A stretch of 50,165 bases of DNA from an uncultured Bacteroidales bacterium. GTDB lineage: Bacteria > Bacteroidota > Bacteroidia > Bacteroidales > Paludibacteraceae. How positions within the stretch are numbered: position 1 is the stretch's first letter; each line of letters begins with the position of its first letter. The stretch lies in the NCBI GenBank assembly GCA_946616535.1, contig CAMOJA010000011.1, positions 1-50,165 on the forward strand. Direction: 5' to 3'. Position numbers and translations under genes: made by a program. A model generated the notes under the pieces. The model did not search any database and was not told where the DNA came from. It was given only the letters and a program-made list of their open reading frames with translations. Shown here piece by piece: positions 41,609 to 47,814 of the stretch.

Positions 41609-41714
41609 CGCGGTATTCCGCGGTTTCCTTCGTCTGTTAGCCCGGCATTGAATGCCGGTTTCCCTCCCCTTGTGTGGAGGTTAGGTGGGGTTTCTTAAAT
41701 CGCGTCCCCCGACG
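41609..41714. repeat. hairpin chain including a dispersed C/G-rich palindrome
   Basis: Hairpins CCGCGG/CCGCGG (loop TATT, 41609-41624), CCGGCAT/ATGCCGG (loop TGA, 41642-41658), CCTCC/GGAGG (41663-41680, followed by TTAGGTGGGGTT) and CGTC/GACG (loop CCCC, 41703-41714) line up in a 128-bp gap. The third resembles the CCTCC...GGAGG dispersed repeat common in Bacteroidetes and the palindrome in the M20 gene. Confidence 0.75.
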
Positions 41715-41719
41715 GGCGC

Positions 41720-42040
41720 TTACGCACCCAGTTTCTCGTACTCTTGAGCGAAGATGAAACCGCGGAGAGTGGCGTAGCGTTTCGGTTTTTGAGACGCAAA
41801 TGCCGTTTCGTAAGCGGTCAGTTGCTCGGGAGTGAGTGCCTTGATAGCCGCGATGACGGAAGAGAACTTCTGGTGGGTTGCGATCTCCTCCGGTGAATAG
41901 GGTTTCTTGGAGAGGTCGCGTGGGTTGCAGATCCGTCCGGTACACAAGGTGTCACCACGTTTTTGGAAATAGGTGTCCGAATGGGAACAGATCTTTCCTC
42001 GGTAGTGGTCCACCATGTCAATAGGGGTGTACTTTGCCAT
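41720..42040 (-). CDS. small conserved hypothetical protein of the accessory block
   Basis: A 106-residue unrecognised protein. Blocks: MVDHYRGKICSHSDTYF, a Cys-containing CTGRICNP stretch, then helices PYSPEEIATHQKFSSVIAAIKAL, AYETAFASQ and KRYATLRGFIFAQEYEKL. The order parallels the 40953 protein, suggesting distant paralogs. A -7 box (TATCTTTG) at 42201-42208 may drive it. Confidence 0.68.
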   Translation of the reverse strand: MAKYTPIDMVDHYRGKICSHSDTYFQKRGDTLCTGRICNPRDLSKKPYSPEEIATHQKFSSVIAAIKALTPEQLTAYETAFASQKPKRYATLRGFIFAQEYEKLGA

Positions 42041-42170
42041 AGTTAAATTTGGGTTTGATGGTTAACTTGGGGCAGCCAAGAGACGCTCGAGATACGCTTG
42101 GGAGTCGCTGTTTGTTTCGATTTAATCACGTGATGGATTCGAGAAAGGAGCGTGTTCGGTACAATAAAAA

Positions 42171-42208
42171 CACCGGACTTCTTATTTCTGAAATCCGGTG
42201 CAAAGATA
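42171..42208 (-). promoter_or_regulatory. promoter -7 box fused to a hairpin with T-run
   Basis: On the minus strand TATCTTTG (42208-42201) runs straight into CACCGGA, which pairs with TCCGGTG at 42177-42171; the plus-strand A-run beside it gives TTTTT after the hairpin. The same site can therefore terminate the upstream 42219 gene and start the 41720 transcript, whose first bases would be the stem itself. Confidence 0.65.
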
Positions 42209-42218
42209 ATATTAAAAC

Positions 42219-42512
42219 CTACTTTAGTGTTCCATCGGGAGTGAAAAATTTTTCACAAAAATCGAATTTTCCTCTTTTTTTCGCTTCTCGATAAAACCAA
42301 ACGAAGATATAGTGAAATCTTCTTTCGGTGATGCCGTGCTTGGTAGCCACTACCTCTCGCGCCTCGCGAGCTGAAGCACCCTTGTCCCTCGCTACAAAGT
42401 AGTCATCTACCACAACTTGGTTCTTCACTTCAATCTCATGCCGTTTCTTCGACATCCGAAAATCATTTGGGTCTCGTACCAAATACGGTACGTCATATAA
42501 AGGATAATCCAT
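42219..42512 (-). CDS. small hypothetical protein, possible helix-turn-helix
   Basis: A 97-residue basic protein. The segment KGASAREAREVVATKHGITERRFHYIF has a helix-turn-helix-like rhythm, so a DNA-binding role is possible but weakly supported. It starts 4 bp after the 42517 stop, so the two are cotranscribed. A hairpin with a T-run follows at 42171-42200. Confidence 0.68.
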   Translation of the reverse strand: MDYPLYDVPYLVRDPNDFRMSKKRHEIEVKNQVVVDDYFVARDKGASAREAREVVATKHGITERRFHYIFVWFYREAKKRGKFDFCEKFFTPDGTLK

Positions 42513-42516
42513 AGTT

Positions 42517-42819
42517 TTAGTTTTTTACGTAGATTACTTGATTGCCTGTCGGGTTCGCCATCTTCCAGCCGTCCCGTTCCTCTGTCGTCCCGTACCGCGC
42601 ATAGTAGTCGTTGAAGGAGAGGGTCTGCTGTTGCGGCTTGAAGTCCAGTATGAAGAAATACGGATTCCGACCTTTGTATGCGCCATGTGTCTCCAGCCAT
42701 GCGATGATGGCTTGCTGCTTGGCAGGGGTACATTGCTCCCAAAGCCGTTGCGCTGCTCCCAGACGATTGGTAAACTCTCTGTCCGGCTGAAATAGCGTCA
42801 AAAATTGATTAAAGTCCAT
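42517..42819 (-). CDS. small conserved hypothetical protein
   Basis: A 100-residue protein with Trp/Tyr-rich motifs: NRLGAAQRLWEQCTPAKQQAIIAWLE, KGRNPYFFILDF, and LSFNDYYARYGTTEERDGWKMANP. I have seen similar proteins in Bacteroidales mobile regions, with no known function. It follows a 334-bp non-coding stretch that holds two structured elements (42850-42930 and 42997-43147). Confidence 0.7.
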   Translation of the reverse strand: MDFNQFLTLFQPDREFTNRLGAAQRLWEQCTPAKQQAIIAWLETHGAYKGRNPYFFILDFKPQQQTLSFNDYYARYGTTEERDGWKMANPTGNQVIYVKN

Positions 42820-42849
42820 AATAAATAATTTTTGTTTAGTCTGTCTCGC

Positions 42850-42930
42850 CTGTTTAGTCCTGTCGCGCGAGCTACGGCTCAGAACGATTCGCGATTACAT
42901 CGCTTGGGGGATTATAGGGGGACTAAACAG
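42850..42930. repeat. 11-bp inverted repeat enclosing mini-hairpins
   Basis: CTGTTTAGTCC at 42850-42860 pairs perfectly with 42920-42930. Inside lie GAGC/GCTC (loop TACG, 42869-42880) and GCGAT/ATCGC (loop TAC, 42891-42903). A direct repeat CAGACTTGA (42929-42937 and 42938-42946) follows on the plus strand. In minus orientation this is the leader of the 42517 gene. Confidence 0.75.
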
Positions 42931-42996
42931 ACTTGACAGACTTGACATTTTTTATTTTTCTTTTGGTTCTTTTCTTTTTTGTCTTTTGATTACGTT

Positions 42997-43147
42997 CGAG
43001 CCCTGCGGCTATGCCGCCTTGGTCGGCGAGGATAGAACCCCGTAGAGACCATGGTTTCCGTGCATGGGGCACGGACGGAAGGGCGCGTTGGGGACGCGCG
43101 GTCTCCGAGGGGTTGCTATCCGCCGCAGACCAAATCCCAAGGGCTCG
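42997..43147 (-). ncRNA. candidate multi-branched structured RNA element
   Basis: All pairs are Watson-Crick in DNA. An outer 8-bp stem (42997-43004 with 43140-43147) encloses a hairpin GCGGC/GCCGC with loop TAT (43005-43017) and a long arm. The arm pairs 43019-43023 with 43129-43133, 43024-43027 with 43122-43125, 43030-43041 with 43109-43121 (one bulge), and 43045-43050 with 43100-43105. It is tipped by two hairpins: CCGTGC/GCACGG (43058-43074) and GCGCGT/ACGCGC (43083-43099), each with a 5-nt loop. It lies 6 nt past the stop of the 43154 gene and no ORF crosses it. The minus strand is assumed from the flanking genes. It fits no RNA family I know; a DNA-level palindromic element is the alternative. 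Confidence 0.6.
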
Positions 43148-43153
43148 CTGCGC

Positions 43154-43540
43154 TTAGTCAATGACTTTCACCGTCAACTTGATCTCGTCCGGCTCTTTGT
43201 CCGGGTATAGTTCCACAAAGGTCTTAACATACCCGTTCATGACAGCGGTGCGGGCTTTGACGAGGTTCTGCTCTTTGGTCTTTTCTTTCGCGTTCTCGCG
43301 CCATTTCACCGCTTGTTCCTGCGGGTATCGCCTGTAATCTGCAAAATCAAAACTCTCCGTCCGTTGAAGCTGGAACTTACCTATGCCTTCCACCTCAAAC
43401 TCTCCTTTGATCTCGCCTTGGGCGGCAAGGATAGCCACTGCCTCATTGGTCGCTTCGGTGCTGATTTCGTCAATACGTGCCTTAATGGCTTTCTCTTGGA
43501 TGCGCAACTCGCGCAACTCTTTCAAATTCGTTGTTTTCAT
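43154..43540 (-). CDS. hypothetical helical protein of the accessory block
   Basis: A 128-residue protein with an N-terminal charged helix (LKELRELRIQEKAIKARIDEISTEATNEAVAILAAQG), a beta-like VEGIGKFQLQRTESFDF and a second helical part ending DEIKLTVKVID. It looks like a phage-type small protein but I recognise no family. It starts 20 bp after the HNH stop and is probably cotranscribed with it. Confidence 0.7.
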   Translation of the reverse strand: MKTTNLKELRELRIQEKAIKARIDEISTEATNEAVAILAAQGEIKGEFEVEGIGKFQLQRTESFDFADYRRYPQEQAVKWRENAKEKTKEQNLVKARTAVMNGYVKTFVELYPDKEPDEIKLTVKVID

Positions 43541-43560
43541 ATTATTCTCCGGTTTTATAG

Positions 43561-44199
43561 TTAATAAATTCCTTTCTCGGCGGAGGCCGCTCCTTCCGTT
43601 TCATCGGAAGGACGCTCCGCGTTGTAAGAGTTAAACAATTTGAGTAATTCTTCCGGCTTCATGTTCTCCGGCAGTTTGCTCGGGTCATTATCTTGCCGTG
43701 CCACCATGCGCCTTGCCCGCAGTATTACCGCACGTTTGCGGTTCTCTGCCGGTGTGACCCATTGAAGATTGGAAGCACGATTGTCGGAAACGATTCCATT
43801 GAGGTGGTCCACCTCCCATCTTTCGCCCTTCTCGGCGGAGGCCACTCCTCCCGTTTGTCGGGAGGACGTTCCGGGGCACGGACCATTCCACGCCAGACAG
43901 ACTGCAATGTGAAGGTAGATGTCGCCATGATGAGGCATGACATAATACCTTTGCTTCCTGTTCGCATTCACGGAAAGTTTGCCGGGAGTTAAAGTCACTA
44001 ACGCTTGCTCGCGATAGATCCAACGCATCACGCCGGTTTTCTTGTCTTTGGCGCGGACATGGGAGAAAGCTCGTCCGCTTGCGGTGACATAAAGATGCCG
44101 GTTGCCGGTACGTTCAAGGGGTAGAACGAGGCGAATTTCGGTTCCATCCGGGAGCACATCGCGCTTGGGATGGATAGTTGAACGATATTTAGATACCAT
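43561..44199 (-). CDS. HNH endonuclease with two in-frame repeat inserts
   Basis: A 212-residue protein with an HNH_3-type nuclease core: WEVDHLNGIVSDNRASNLQWVTPAENRKRA carries the H-N-H residues (written here as consecutive pieces WEVDHLNGIVSD and NRASNLQWVTPAEN). An N-terminal ~110 residues contain the usual RVYVTASG-like beta segment (LYVTASGRAFSHV) and YLHIAVCLAWNG. Two short Ala/Ser/Glu/Lys peptides, SRQTGGVASAEKG just before the core and SDETEGAASAEKG at the C-terminal end, are encoded by a duplicated palindromic DNA element. Such nucleases are typical of phages and other mobile DNA. Confidence 0.87.
   Translation of the reverse strand: MVSKYRSTIHPKRDVLPDGTEIRLVLPLERTGNRHLYVTASGRAFSHVRAKDKKTGVMRWIYREQALVTLTPGKLSVNANRKQRYYVMPHHGDIYLHIAVCLAWNGPCPGTSSRQTGGVASAEKGERWEVDHLNGIVSDNRASNLQWVTPAENRKRAVILRARRMVARQDNDPSKLPENMKPEELLKLFNSYNAERPSDETEGAASAEKGIY
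43572..43618. repeat. in-frame palindromic element, copy 1 (HNH gene)
   Basis: A 47-bp element with the hairpin TCCTTCCG/CGGAAGGA (43591-43598 and 43605-43612) and the flank CTCGGCGGAGGCC. It encodes the C-terminal SDETEGAASAEKG. Copy 2 lies at 43828-43872. Confidence 0.85.
43828..43872. repeat. in-frame palindromic element, copy 2 (HNH gene)
   Basis: A 45-bp copy with the hairpin TCCTCCCG/CGGGAGGA (43846-43853 and 43859-43866). Relative to copy 1 both arms changed together (T-A to C-G), leaving the stem perfect. It encodes SRQTGGVASAEKG. Confidence 0.85.
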
Positions 44200-44265
44200 A
44201 TAACCGCCAGTCGGAGGGATGCGGGTTCCTCACTGTGAGGAGTTGCCGTTTTCCGAAAGGCGATG

Positions 44266-44273
44266 CAAAGGTA
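44266..44273 (-). promoter_or_regulatory. -7 box of the HNH gene
   Basis: Minus-strand TACCTTTG at 44273-44266, about 67 bp before the ATG at 44199. No TTGC box is found 23 nt upstream, so it belongs to a different promoter subclass. Confidence 0.6.
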
Positions 44274-44324
44274 CCGGAATTATAACGGTGTGGGTCGATG
44301 TGGATATTGTGAACCACATTTCCA

Positions 44325-44352
44325 CAAAAAAAGCAACCCTCTCGGATTGCTT
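44325..44352 (-). terminator. terminator after the 44401 gene
   Basis: Minus-strand stem AGCAATCC/GGGTTGCT (one G-T pair) with a GAGA loop, followed by a run of seven T's. It ends the transcript of the 44401-45075 gene before the HNH promoter. Confidence 0.85.
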
Positions 44353-44400
44353 TCTTTTCAAGGCGTTAGGCTATGTTATGTAAAAATGCTGATGTGTGCT

Positions 44401-45075
44401 CTAAAAATAATCTTCCACATCGAAAAACACCTCTTTGTCGTACTCAGACTTGAACAACCGTCCAAGGAGCGTGCATAGTGCCGATGGCTCGGAAGCGCAC
44501 GAGATGCCGCATGTCTCCGTCAGGAAACGAAGCACCGCAGCGGGACTGGGTTTGTCGATATATTTTAGCCGCTTCCACTTCACGCAGAAGCAGACGATTG
44601 CTTTGATGACCGGGTTATCGCGACTGCAATCAAGTTGCCGTTTGGACCAATGGTGCTCGGTTAGGTAATTGAGAAAACGATTCTTCTCCTCTTCCGTCCG
44701 CTGCATATCATCGATACCGTCGGGCGTGAGAAAGAGCCGTTTCGTCCGCGTATCCTTCATTCCTTCACTCTTTAACTCTTTCACTCCTTCACCCCCCGCA
44801 TTCGGTGTAAGGTATATAGGGCAATGCGTGTTGTCATGGACATCATTGTTTTGCTCGGCAATAAAGGTCAACGAGCCGTGGTTCTCAATCGTAAAATTTG
44901 GCTTGCTTTTTTGTTCTTCGTCTTTCATTTCTAATTGTGTTTTTAAGTTTATTACTTGTTGCTCTAACTGCCGGATGTATTCCGCTTGATCCATAGCGAG
45001 TTGTGCCCATCTGTCGCGGTCGCGACGCAGGGCTTCCCATGGGTCGAAAATCCTATGTGAATCGGGCGGTGGCAT
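44401..45075 (-). CDS. coiled-coil hypothetical protein of the accessory block
   Basis: A 224-residue protein. It opens with FDPWEALRRDRDRWAQLA and a coiled coil (DQAEYIRQLEQQVINLKTQLE), then a linker (ENHGSLTFIAEQNNDVHDN) and a helical C-terminal domain (residues ~120-224) ending in KEVFFDVEDYF. The start at 45075 is favoured because a -7 box lies at 45110-45117 and the longer ORF crosses it. Function unknown; similar proteins, as I recall, occur in Bacteroidales mobile loci. Confidence 0.7.
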   Translation of the reverse strand: MPPPDSHRIFDPWEALRRDRDRWAQLAMDQAEYIRQLEQQVINLKTQLEMKDEEQKSKPNFTIENHGSLTFIAEQNNDVHDNTHCPIYLTPNAGGEGVKELKSEGMKDTRTKRLFLTPDGIDDMQRTEEEKNRFLNYLTEHHWSKRQLDCSRDNPVIKAIVCFCVKWKRLKYIDKPSPAAVLRFLTETCGISCASEPSALCTLLGRLFKSEYDKEVFFDVEDYF

Positions 45076-45109
45076 CTTATGTATCTTTTGCGGTCGGTCA
45101 AAGCGACCG

Positions 45110-45117
45110 CAAAGGTA
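45110..45117 (-). promoter_or_regulatory. -7 box upstream of the 44401-45075 gene
   Basis: Minus-strand TACCTTTG starts at 45117, about 40 bp before the chosen ATG. The 23-nt TTGC box is absent here; a TTTTGG lies upstream instead. Confidence 0.6.
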
Positions 45118-45202
45118 CTGCTTTAAACTCCCAAAACACGGGAGTAAACAAAAAAAAGTGCACCGAAATGCACTTTTATCTCTAAACATTATACATCAAA
45201 TA

Positions 45203-46111
45203 TCACAAATACAACTTGGAAAGTTCCCTCGCCTCATCGGCAAACTTTTCCCGAAGCGACTGCGGCGCAAGGACTTCGATAGTAGAGCCGTAGGTGCGGA
45301 GCTGCTGGATGAAATCGAAGGTCGGAGCTACATGCCATTCGAAAATACAGGGTTCGGGTTCGCTCTGCGAGTGATGCAGCGGAAGTGACCGCAGGTACTT
45401 GGCATCTTTCTCCGACGCTATGCGGACACGCACCAGTTCCGGCTTCAGGTCATTGCCGCAGAACACGCCGTAGAATGGGGCAAAATACTCGCGTGCGTTG
45501 AAGTTCTTGGGACGCTTGAACGTCTTTTCCAGCAGTTCCAGACTGACGATGCGGTCAAGCGAGTACATCTTCGGACTTTTCGGGTCAATCGTCCCGTCCA
45601 ATTCCGTGCATATGCCCAACACGTACCACCGCTGTTTGAACACCTTTAGGCACAGCGGCGAGAGATAGAAGACATGCGGCTTATCCGTGTCAAACCGCTG
45701 GTGCGTGCAGAGGAGGTTCCGGCTCTCGCTGATGGCGGTGACGATAGTCGTGAGGTACTGGGTGCCTTCGGGAATGGACTCGTAGATGATGCTGTCGCGC
45801 AGCTCACGACTGGCATCGAGCGACTGGCTCATCGCAAACTGCGAGAGCAGCCATTGTTTGGTGCGTGAGTTAAGATCGGTGTCGTCGATGTAATACTGAC
45901 CTGTTGCCCGGTCGCAGAGGATCTCTATATCGAAGAGCTCCTCAATATCGCGCCGTATTCTGTAAAACGACGTGTCCGGGATAGCCGTCTCGTGATTGTC
46001 ATTGTACCGTGAACCGGACCACTTGCGGTCAATCTGCTCCTTGGTGATCTTCCCCGCACTGCGGATGGTATCCACGAGCCAGAAGTATTTCTTATATTGT
46101 ACTACGGACAT
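45203..46111 (-). CDS. WYL-domain transcriptional regulator
   Basis: A 302-residue regulator with an N-terminal winged-helix (KITKEQIDRKWSG ... PDTSFYRIRRDIEELFDIEI) and a WYL domain in the second half (LSPLCLKVFKQRWYVLGICTELDG ... YSLDRIVSLELLEKTF), then a C-terminal WCX-like part (RVRIASEKDAKYLRSLPLHHSQ). WYL proteins often repress anti-phage systems and sense ligands. It starts 20 bp after the AAA ATPase, likely in one transcript, and near hsdR, which fits control of a defence locus. Confidence 0.9.
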   Translation of the reverse strand: MSVVQYKKYFWLVDTIRSAGKITKEQIDRKWSGSRYNDNHETAIPDTSFYRIRRDIEELFDIEILCDRATGQYYIDDTDLNSRTKQWLLSQFAMSQSLDASRELRDSIIYESIPEGTQYLTTIVTAISESRNLLCTHQRFDTDKPHVFYLSPLCLKVFKQRWYVLGICTELDGTIDPKSPKMYSLDRIVSLELLEKTFKRPKNFNAREYFAPFYGVFCGNDLKPELVRVRIASEKDAKYLRSLPLHHSQSEPEPCIFEWHVAPTFDFIQQLRTYGSTIEVLAPQSLREKFADEARELSKLYL

Positions 46112-46131
46112 TCGCTGCTGGCTATTATAAA

Positions 46132-47484
46132 TTACAATAATGGTGTCATGTACAATGGTAGATAAGTGATACCATTCTCTTCTTTTACATCGCCGGAGTG
46201 TAGCACAACAGGAGTTGCCACTTGTTCAGCGTATTTCTTTCGGAATTTCTCTAAAGAAGAAATTGTGTACTTGGTTGTGGATTTGACTTCTATGGGGCAG
46301 ATATTATGACGATTGGTCAGATTAGGCTTCTGTGTTAAAAAGTCCACTTCCATGCGTTCCGAAGCATCTGTTTGAGAATATGAGGAATAAAAATATAGTT
46401 TGTGTCCGCTTGCGCGTAGCATTTGTGCAACGATATTTTCAACAAACATCCCCTTGTTGATTTCCAATTTATCCAATAGCAGTTTCTGATACAATTTCTC
46501 GGAAGCGATGGTATTTTCGTCAAAGGCATGTGAAATAAGCAAACCTGTATCCGCCATATAGCATTTAAGAGCAGAACTGTCCAGACGCATTCTCAGTCCG
46601 ACAGTAGGCTCGGTGGCAGCATAGCAGATGTTGACAATCTGTGCGTCTGCTAACCAGAAGAACGAACTCTCATAGTCGCGATATCGGGCTGTGCCGGAAA
46701 TGTCTGCTAAGTGGAATCTCTTCTCATGTCGTTGCAGTTCTGAGGGAATCTGATCAAAGATACCTTTCACTTTGCTCTCGTACCCTACTGCATATTTTTC
46801 TATGTCTGCTCTATACAGAGCCAGAATATCGCGCTTGACCAAGTCTGTTTCAATAAAGTTCTTTGTGTCGCGGAAAGTGAGTACAGCCTGCGGCATTCCG
46901 CCAACTATCATATACTGCCGGAACAAATCCATCACTTTTCGATGAATAGGTCCCAGCGGAGTCTTCTTGGTGTAGCAATCACGGATAAACGGCATAAGCA
47001 TCTCATTCCCCATTGCCCATAAGAACTCCTCAAAGTCCATCGGGTACATAGCGATACGGTGTTCCTCTGAAGGAATGACAATATCTTTTACATTGCGGTT
47101 GATGCTGACTAACGAACCTGTCTCAATATAATCATATCGTCCGTCTGCAACAAGATATTTGATAGCCGCACGTGCACGCGGGTAGAGTTGCACCTCGTCG
47201 AAAATGATAAGCGAATCACGTTCATGCAATTGCACATCATAGTACAACGACAAATGCATGAAGAACATATCCAAATTAGTGAGGTAGTCGTCAAATATTT
47301 TCAGCAGCTGTTTATCTGCGTCATTAAAGTCAACGAGGATATAAGTCTTGTATTCATTGCGTCCGAAAGCCTCCGCTATGTAACTTTTACCAATACGTCT
47401 GGCTCCATCAATCATTACTGCGACCTTACCGTTCCTTTGCTTTTTCCAGTCAAGCAATTCGTCATAAATCTTACGCCTCATCAT
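46132..47484 (-). CDS. AAA ATPase with DUF4143 C-terminal domain
   Basis: A 450-residue AAA_14/DUF4143 protein. Walker A is DGARRIGKSY, close to the P-loop GARRVGKS variant of this family; Walker B is SLIIFDEVQLYPRA; a sensor-like ETGSLVSI follows. The C-terminal DUF4143 nuclease-like domain includes FVENIVAQMLRASGH and the PD-(D/E)xK-like EVDFLT ... CPIEVKSTTKY. Role is unknown, though the family often turns up in mobile and toxin-like settings. The ATG at 47484 is followed by another at 47481. Confidence 0.9.
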   Translation of the reverse strand: MMRRKIYDELLDWKKQRNGKVAVMIDGARRIGKSYIAEAFGRNEYKTYILVDFNDADKQLLKIFDDYLTNLDMFFMHLSLYYDVQLHERDSLIIFDEVQLYPRARAAIKYLVADGRYDYIETGSLVSINRNVKDIVIPSEEHRIAMYPMDFEEFLWAMGNEMLMPFIRDCYTKKTPLGPIHRKVMDLFRQYMIVGGMPQAVLTFRDTKNFIETDLVKRDILALYRADIEKYAVGYESKVKGIFDQIPSELQRHEKRFHLADISGTARYRDYESSFFWLADAQIVNICYAATEPTVGLRMRLDSSALKCYMADTGLLISHAFDENTIASEKLYQKLLLDKLEINKGMFVENIVAQMLRASGHKLYFYSSYSQTDASERMEVDFLTQKPNLTNRHNICPIEVKSTTKYTISSLEKFRKKYAEQVATPVVLHSGDVKEENGITYLPLYMTPLL

Positions 47485-47581
47485 ATTATTTCACGAATTT
47501 ATAGGATTTATAAAGCTTGTTTTTCACGATTTTTAGCTATTTTAAATGCTAATTTCGCACGTTTTTATTCGTTTCCGGCTG

Positions 47582-47612
47582 CAAAGGTACTGCTTTTTTG
47601 GGATATATGCAA
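47582..47612 (-). promoter_or_regulatory. promoter of the AAA ATPase-WYL transcript
   Basis: Minus-strand TTGCATATATC begins at 47612 and TACCTTTG at 47589, spacing 23 nt. It predicts a ~100-nt leader before 47484. Confidence 0.82.
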
Positions 47613-47636
47613 TAGGAGACGTTAATTTTTTTGCAC

Positions 47637-47710
47637 TTTAAATACGATAATTTACAATTTTCGCCAATTTAGAATACGATATTTTACATGGAATTGCCAT
47701 TTTAGAATGC
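47637..47710. repeat. imperfect ~32-bp direct repeats upstream of the ATPase promoter
   Basis: Two and a half AT-rich units begin TTTA(G)AATACGATA at 47637 and 47668, with a third partial (TTTAGAATGC) at 47701. Each ends in a GCCA motif. They lie between the ATPase promoter and hsdR; possible operators. The remaining ~100 bp up to the hsdR stop (47711-47814) show nothing recognisable. Confidence 0.6.
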
Positions 47711-47814
47711 ATTTTTTAGCACATGTACGAGGATAGTGAGCAGCGACGACGCGGACATCCTTCTTTCGTGCAGGGGCAATCTATGTTGTTGTGTGGACAA
47801 TGGTTCATTGCTTA

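Noticed and set aside
42820..43153. Integron attC site or group I intron as explanation for the palindromic gap near the HNH gene
   Set aside because: No GTTRRRY/RYYYAAC core sites at the ends, no integrase, and no P3-P7 type intron core or split exon could be seen.
40928..45200. Intact prophage
   Set aside because: Small phage-like genes and an HNH nuclease are present, but there is no integrase, terminase, portal, capsid or tail gene in the block.
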